Made by a program: the position numbers and the translations under genes. 64,000 bases of DNA from Eretmocerus hayati (lineage: Eukaryota > Arthropoda > Insecta > Hymenoptera > Aphelinidae), in assembly GCA_029851415.1 (NCBI GenBank), contig CM056744.1, forward strand, positions 101,589,338 to 101,653,337, in the 5' to 3' direction. Shown here piece by piece: positions 58,501 through 64,000 of the stretch; positions within the stretch are counted from its first letter, which is position 1; every line of letters starts with the position of its first letter. Under the pieces are notes generated by a model. That model made no database searches and had not been told where the DNA came from. It worked only from the letters and a program-made list of their open reading frames with translations.

Positions 58501-61500
58501 AGAATAATTGGAGATATCATGTATAGTTGCATATCTACACATAGAGACCAGAAGTGTAATAATCGCTGTAAATAAAAGAGAAATTTCGTTGGAAAACCTT
58601 CGGGTTACCATCGTTGCCGAGTAAAAATATTATGCGAGGGTATTGAATTCATGTAATACGTACAAAATCATATACATCCACGAAATTTTGAAGGTAAAGC
58701 AAAGAATACATCCAATTTGTTCTTAATCCTGAAATGAACATATCACACACCCATTCCCAACGAGGTCCTGATGCTATCTTTGGGACTACTATCATACAAG
58801 TAAATAAAGCAACAACTGCAGGGGGTGTCAATCTGAACAAAAATCATTCAAAGTTACAAAGATTTGCATTAAATAAGGTGAGATCGTCCAATACTTTTCC
58901 CTTCAATATTCTGACGAATCAAAGTTTTGAGGAAATGTGATGTCTCAGGAAAGAAAAATCGTTATTCAACGAACGAAACTCATTCTGGCAATCCCCAGAT
59001 AAAATTCAAAATAATATCTGGAACGTTCAGTCTGATTTTTCAATTCAGGCTCGACGCAGAATTTTGAAACAATGGTTCGTCAATGAAAGTAGATTGGGTG
59101 CACTTGAACTCAAAAACTCATATGATTGAAGTTTTATTACAATTACCTGATCAGCCGATGCACGTAATGCATAGGAACGTTGAATTTATTCGTCTTTTGA
59201 ACCTTTTTGAAGAAAGTGTAGGTCATCAGAAACCCGCTCAGGATAAAAAATGTATCAACAGAACATCCAAAATAAATAATTATTAGGGTCCTCCAAGAGA
59301 AAATCATCTGGAAAAAAATCAGGTTAGTAACTAATCAAGTATTGGTCCCAAATCACTAATAGTGAGCATTTTATATATTAAGTGGGAAGCATCATCGCTC
59401 TGAATTCAAAAATTCAAAATGGTCATGCTGTTATCAAGATGCAATCGTACTGTAACATACTTTTTTACACGCTGTGGGGAAAAAAGTCTTTTCCACAGTG
59501 ATTTTTCACTTTCTCGCACAGTTCATCGAAAAACACAGTTCAATACACGGATGTAAAACCTATTTTTCGCATCCTCGTGACAATTCCGACCTTTGTCTAC
59601 GGCTAAGTCCGGAACCTCATCACTCAGATGCGAGAAAAAGTTTTTCCACCTTGGTATCGAAATGTACTATTTTGATCGATTTACTTTCTAGAGCATTCAA
59701 AAAGCTTACAGTACAAATGTATAATACAACTTTTAAGATGGCGGTACATGATTCCAGGGTTTTGATAGTTTTTTCATTCGTCCATTCGTTACATGGGTGA
59801 TTCCGCCAAAACCGTTAACTTTGGGGGTCAAATCTGTCCGTTTGGCATATTCTCTACCCTTTTAGTTATGCGATTTTCGTACATTCCTCGGTCATTTTGA
59901 AGTCTAAATACTGAGTGTACCAGGTGGGATATCGTTATGATAAAGTATTTTGAACCTACCAATGCCCCTATCATTCATGCGACTGACGCTAGATCAACAT
60001 TACGTTTTCTTGAGTCATAGAGTATGTTTTTTTGCGTATTATAGACTGTGACAAATCCACCGTCAAATTCAGCTCACAGGCTCGTATGGTTTCGAAAGCT
60101 CGTGCTACGGTCATGAGCTTTTTATGAGGGACATAAATGACTGGAATGTCCGTATTGTAAATGAAGGACTTGCTTTCAGAGAATTAGACCCTAATCAGCT
60201 TATACAAGACTTATTTCCTTAGGTAGACGAATGTTTATTGTGTGCATATATTTATGCTTATATTTACATCAAATAGTAGTAGTAAACAAGTTAGTTGTAT
60301 CAGAAATGAAAGAGTGGTTGAAAGTTAAACTGAAGATGTGGACAAAGTGAAAATAAAAAATAGTCTTGCACTTGCAAATGATGTGAAATAATATAGTAGT
60401 AAAACTGCAACCGCGAACATGCACTGCCTATAGTGCTAAATCAATGCTCTCATGTTTTGTACAAAAATTTTTCGATTGTTTTTCTTAGAATAAGAATTTT
60501 TTTTTAGTTTGTATTTCATTGTATTATTCGATCACACCAGACGGGGTTCTACCCCAAGGTGAAATAAAGTTCAATCAAATCAATCAAACTACAGTAGAAA
60601 CAAACCAAATCGAATGACACAAGTTATTACTGCGCTCTAATTCAAAAGTCACGGATGTGAAATATTTTTTGTACCCTTAGAAAAATCAGCAGATTTTGCC
60701 TTTTCTCGCGGAATCACTTCAAATTAATGGCGGCGCTGCACCGAGAAAGCCTAGCTTAATCCAAATGGGACTCCCTACATTAGTTACACCACAAAAAACA
60801 CGAACGGGGATGTACATGGAATTACTAATCCAAATCTGAGCTCTGGAATGATGTGTCGCGGAAATGCAATATCTTCCATGTTGGAGTTGTGAGGCTGGAC
60901 GGGTGGTTTTGATAAAAAGGACAAATGAAAAACCTCTTCTCAGGGTATAAATCCGCGTACAGAGTATTGAAAATAGCGAATATTGTCACATGTCAGCCGA
61001 AGAATGCGATTTTTACATTGGACCTATCTCACAACATCTGAAAATGGCAGCTTATAGGACATCAAATTCAACAGTTTTTGCGGAATCACTCATACATTAG
61101 ACTTACTCAGACAACATTCTCTCTTAAATTTGATTCCTCACTAAAATTGAATAAATACCTCAGTCGTAGCCAGGAAGTTAACGTGGATGTCTAAATAATG
61201 CGAGAAATACGAATGAAGAAGAACAATAGAGGCAGTGCTAACAAAACGCATTCCATTAATTGCAGCCAATTCGCCTTCATTTGAGTCCATGCTCAAGATA
61301 TTTTTCCCCATTCTTATGAGAGAAAATTCTGATAACGTCCTGAGAGTTTTAGATTTGATCTTACAATCTGCGATACCTCTTATTGAATCTATTATGGTAC
61401 AAATAATCAAGATGCTCGAGTATACTGTGCTGATTGACCTGGAAGAAAGAAATTTTTAGTTTGCAAAATGTTGAAATGAATTTGAAGACTGAGTTTTTTT

Positions 61501-62870
61501 TCGATTATTGGCCCCATACTTCCAGACGAAATCGATACATTTTGCGGGCAAGTATGGGGTCAAACATATTTCAGGGCCAGAGACTGTGATTCACAATAAC
61601 GTCATCGGAGCAAAGGTATTAAATTATCTACAATGCAGTCAAATGAAATTGGATAAAATTAAAAGTAAGTTACTACAAAGGTAAGTAAGCATATTGCATC
61701 AAATTTATATCCAAAAATTTTGTAAACTTTCCCTCAGAATCTGACTTTAAATCCAAACCATTCAAGTGTATACTTTACGTAGGTATACATCATTAAAGTC
61801 GATCACATGAGTGCAAAATCTCTAAAAAATACCTCGAGAAGTAAATACCAGAATGAGTCATATTAGTATGATTTTCACTTCACACCATGATAGTATTTAT
61901 TTCGGAAAATGATGCGCTCAACATCTTACGCTGGATAAAGTGAATGGATTTTTCGGCGGTGAGTCATGTCCGCCAAAAAAATATACGTCTGTTGCAGATT
62001 GCTGCGATTTAATCATAGAGAGAACGAGTATACATTCTTGCCGTTCAAGTTCAGTGTCATGATTATCTCACTTCTCAACGACAAATTCAAAAATCTAGAA
62101 TATGGAAGTCTCAATGTGATGTCTTCAATAGAATTGAAAAACAAAATATGGTGCATGGATTAAATTGCAGTAATGAAAAAAAAATTATAAATGAAGAAAT
62201 TTGGCATTGATAACTAACTTGAAGATCCATAAATACGCGAGAAATAAGAAAATGAGAAGAGAATTGATAAATGGCGGTGATCAAATGAATAAATATTTGT
62301 GTTACCCAGAAAATTTTCATTGACGAACCAAGCTGCAAGACAACTATGGAAACTGAAAAAATCGCATCAAAAAATTGACTTTCCCAGACTCTATATCTAC
62401 ATTTCTCTAAATTGAATGCACTTCGTAATGATGAAGAATCACAAATTCCAAAAAAGAGATATATACTTGATAACCCGTTCAGACCAACTTTTGATCCCCT
62501 CGTTATTTTGGAACAACTTACATCAATATTACAAGGCCGTTGTCCCAAAATTCATCATCATTTTTGGTACATGTACTGGAGGCAATCGAGATGTCTAATT
62601 TTTTTAATTCGTCACTTTTGTTGATGGCTGTCTCAATCAATTGAGTAAGATCGTTGTGTGAGCAACTCATTGGTAAACAAGCTGACATGGTAGGTTTTAA
62701 GGGAAATCTGTTATCATCTCCGACTAGATTCATAGAGTACATACAATGTTGGGCGTATACTTTGGCCTCAGGATGTTCCTCTTTTATATTTACACATTGA
62801 TCGAACATTCCCAAATCGATGATGTTTCCTTGAGCTATTCCTGACGGAATTTTTGATGATGCATCCAACA
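52555..62870 (-). CDS. Nose resistant to fluoxetine (nrf-6)-like membrane acyltransferase, 5' end missing
   Basis: Nine exons join in phase: 62870-62522, 61438-61159, 59307-59147, 58832-58664, 58565-58369, 58283-58163, 55998-55812, 52955-52813 and 52731-52555. They give 593 residues to a TGA. The first exon carries the extracellular NRF domain (LDASSKIPSGIAQGN, FDQCVNI, Cys pairs CMYS, CLPMSC, TCTK). The acyltransferase_3 domain follows with about ten membrane helices: INGMRFVSTASIVLLHSYF, CSVDTFFILSGFLMTYTF, HYVHRLIRLTPP, HFWSLCVDMQLYMISPI, ATPWLFGIFMAYL, FSPLSKISYSIYLVHALF and YEKPVLVLEKMIF. The tail is short and charged. Worm nrf-6 affects transport of lipids, yolk and drugs across epithelia; substrates of insect members are unknown. 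The signal peptide exon probably lies beyond 63000 or outside the window; alternatively translation starts at an ATG near 62931. Introns are loaded with mobile elements. Confidence 0.92.
53050..54607. mobile_element. Tigger/pogo-like element with a foldback nested inside
   Basis: Inverted tips AAGGAATCTCTCGTTATTCG and, from the right, GAGGAATCTCTCGTTATCCG are flanked by TA (53048-53049, 54608-54609). Near both ends the text repeats TATCCGCGG and CGCGGTTTTCG, typical of pogo/Tigger termini. The inner 53192-54082 is a separate foldback. What remains has no transposase frame. Confidence 0.65.
53192..54082. repeat. Foldback element of the ACAGTACC family, nested in the Tigger-like element
   Basis: TA-flanked. 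The left tip ACAGTACCTATCAAAATGAT and the right tip, reversed, ACAGTACCCATCAAAATGAA begin arms of about 380 bp. Both arms show CTAAAACAGCGATTA, CTCGGACGTCCTTGGGTCTACG-type text and TCAATTCATGTC. Loop about 130 bp. Confidence 0.82.
54629..54881. mobile_element. Harbinger-like palindromic MITE (253 bp)
   Basis: Flanked by TTA on both sides (54626-54628, 54882-54884), a TWA-type duplication. Tips are GGGTGATGACAGAGAACCCG and, reversed, GGGTGATGACAGACAACCCG. The arms continue with GCCACGACGCGATTCTCA and CGACACGACACC and meet at CATCGATGG. No coding content. Confidence 0.82.
55035..55550. repeat. Foldback of about 0.5 kb related to the ACAGTACC family core
   Basis: Left-arm text TGTGGTTTGGATCTTTTTTG, GCTGATGTAATTTCAAG, AAGCATCTTAAAGAGCAG and TATTTATCACG-GTGTGAGCAAGAG returns in reverse complement on the right (CTCTTGCTCACACGGCGTGA, CTTGAAATTACATCAGC, CTAAGCCACTAAGAAGGGC). 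It lies in a nrf-6-like intron. Confidence 0.78.
56287..56334. repeat. Two adjacent perfect short palindromes
   Basis: ATCATCAGTTAAC-GCGA-GTTAACTGATGAT (56287-56316), followed at once by an overlapping TGATAACA...TGTTATCA hairpin. Both centre on GTTAA. They could be a protein-binding site or part of a repeat tip. Confidence 0.7.
56728..57559. mobile_element. piggyBac-like nonautonomous element (832 bp)
   Basis: TTAA flanks both ends (56724-56727, 57560-57563). Tips are CCCTTAGCTGGCACACC and, reversed, CCCTCGGTTGGCACTCG. CCCT tips with a TTAA target are the piggyBac signature. A subterminal GCTGGCACACCTGGGT repeat lies at about 57347. No transposase frame. Confidence 0.78.
57772..57841 (+). 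repeat. tRNA-like sequence, probably a SINE head
   Basis: It carries a B box (GGTTCGAATCT), an A-box-like GCGGCCTCGTAGATAAGG, and a GCCTT/AAGGC stem with a seven-base loop. The acceptor stem has two mismatches of seven and the loop lacks the invariant T33, so it is not a convincing working tRNA. Sequence continues past the 3' end without a terminator. Confidence 0.45.
59308..61158. other. Intron of the nrf-6-like gene between its second and third visible exons
   Basis: A 1.85 kb intron. It contains a short imperfect hairpin at about 59562-59640 (TTTTTCGCATC...GATGCGAGAAAAA) and the LINE tail listed separately. No other exon is needed to join the neighbouring coding phases. Confidence 0.5.
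60480..60597 (+). mobile_element. Possible LINE 3' end with (TCAA)n tail
   Basis: GGGGTTCTACCCCAAGGTG followed by AAATAAAGTTCAATCAAATC and further CAAT repeats is the type of 3' terminus seen on insect non-LTR elements. No coding part could be recognised before it. Confidence 0.45.
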
Positions 62871-64000
62871 CTAGATAGAAAAAGGATACGATTTTTTTAG
62901 GAAAATATTTTTGATCAGCGAATTGGGATGCTTTTAGCATCAAAGTGGCACTATTTATCAAACAATATTATTCTGGAAGACTCTACAGAGTCTTCTTCTT
63001 TTTCTTCTCCTAGAGCTATTCTACTTTGATCTTTGCCAGCTGGCTCTTTTTCGCAGGCTTTGTTGATATTTATTCTATCAAAGGTTCTGTGTTGAAAATG
63101 GTGCGGTATGATTTCAAAGGATTATTAGCTTGACGGACTTTAATCGAAGAAAGTCGAAGATTTTGTTTTCTTTCCTAATAGGTTAGTTCAATCACTTTTG
63201 GGTTTTGTCTTCTCGAATTATAGAAAAACTCTCGAATCATTGTGAGAATAAGCTCTAGAATTTCACGTCTTTTGACGATTCATGAGCACTCTATAAGTGC
63301 GAGGGTGAAGGATAATAGCTTTCCTCAAAAGAAATCCCCAAAACTCTGTACGGCGTTATATTTTTAAGTAAATTTTTCGGGTTGTATCGCATAGAGTTTC
63401 AGAAAATTTTCCATTCAATGAGGAGATCGTCATCGTTTACTATATGATTTCCCATGGACTATCTACATGTCTACACTAGTTCACTGTATCAGGTTTTAGG
63501 ACAACAAATCTGTATAGATAACGTGAGGATAAGAAACTTTCCTCACATAAAATTTTAGTATGCAGAGCCAACTTTGATCCGTCCACTATTATAAATAACG
63601 ACACGCACAGTCGATTTAGCTACATTTCTGTCACTTTTTACGCCCTTGCCATATCTACCCTCCACACAATCTCAAAATTTTCCATATCCTGCATGCTCAT
63701 TTTAATCCTCAAGTATATTGTTTGCTGGTGGAGAAATTTCTCGCACAAAATCGTGAAATATATCGTAAATGACTCTGAGATGAAGTTTCTTGCATACTCG
63801 CAGTTTTCTTCAGGACCGTTTTTTTTTTTTTTTTTTCATGCCTGTCATTGTTGGAAGATAATTTCAACCTCGTCTCTGTGCAGATTAAACAGGAAACACC
63901 CAAAAATTGCGGGAAATTTCCCGATGGACCGAAAAATACATAACTCTGTAGCCGGACAGTATATGACCTAATTCCAGATTTTTGAGAAGCTGAGTATTTT
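62871..64000. other. Right end of the window, upstream of the visible nrf-6-like exons
   Basis: The 5' part of the nrf-6-like gene should lie here or beyond. I found no signal-peptide exon with a usable donor on the minus strand. A poly-T run lies at 63820-63836. No other gene is supported. Confidence 0.4.

Noticed and set aside
62295..62415. Minus-strand hydrophobic segment (FFDAIFSVSIVVLQLG) that looks like another nrf-6-like exon
   Set aside because: Its phase does not fit the flanking exons. The exon ending at 62522 joins directly and in phase to the one starting at 61438, already giving a complete membrane helix.
1..64000. CRISPR array or prokaryotic operon
   Set aside because: No regularly spaced short repeats. 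Spliced genes and eukaryotic mobile elements throughout exclude a prokaryotic source.

Overview
The window looks like a piece of an insect nuclear genome, most likely a parasitoid wasp. It is AT-rich. Its genes have several exons with GT/AG introns, and mobile-element debris fills most of the space between and inside genes. The pointer to a parasitoid wasp is an ankyrin-repeat protein with a C-terminal PRANC domain, a combination known from poxviruses, Wolbachia and parasitoid Hymenoptera. This placement is an inference.

Layout. (1) 347-9417, plus: the 3' part of a short-chain dehydrogenase/reductase gene. Its last intron holds a complete 6.2 kb Ty3/gypsy retrotransposon (2272-8489) with identical LTRs, a 4 bp target duplication and a textbook -1 frameshift site. 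(2) 13347-21699, plus: a complete five-exon UDP-glycosyltransferase gene. Its introns carry a Harbinger-like MITE, a P-element-like relic with a decayed THAP finger, and a perfect foldback. (3) 23-35 kb: mostly very long inverted repeats, plus one small secreted-protein gene (minus, 27860-26922) whose intron contains a 167 bp palindrome. (4) 35077-36549, minus: the ankyrin/PRANC gene. (5) 37846-41689, plus: a six-exon gene whose N-terminal two thirds resemble an inactivated insect transposase and whose C-terminus is a CWC22-type MA3 domain. This chimera is the most unusual object in the window. (6) 42-52.5 kb: more mobile debris, including foldbacks with a common core and a decayed LINE. (7) 62870-52555, minus: nine exons of an nrf-6-type membrane acyltransferase, with a nested transposon, several MITEs and a tRNA-like SINE head in its introns.

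The genes do not form a pathway. The dehydrogenase and the UGT are both detoxification/hormone-metabolism type enzymes, and the acyltransferase-like protein is a lipid or xenobiotic type membrane protein. The themes linking the rest are repeated insertion of terminal-inverted-repeat elements into introns and one apparent capture of a transposase coding region by a spliceosome-protein domain.

Splice sites were assigned by eye from consensus and phase. All reading frames close in phase, but no transcript evidence was available.
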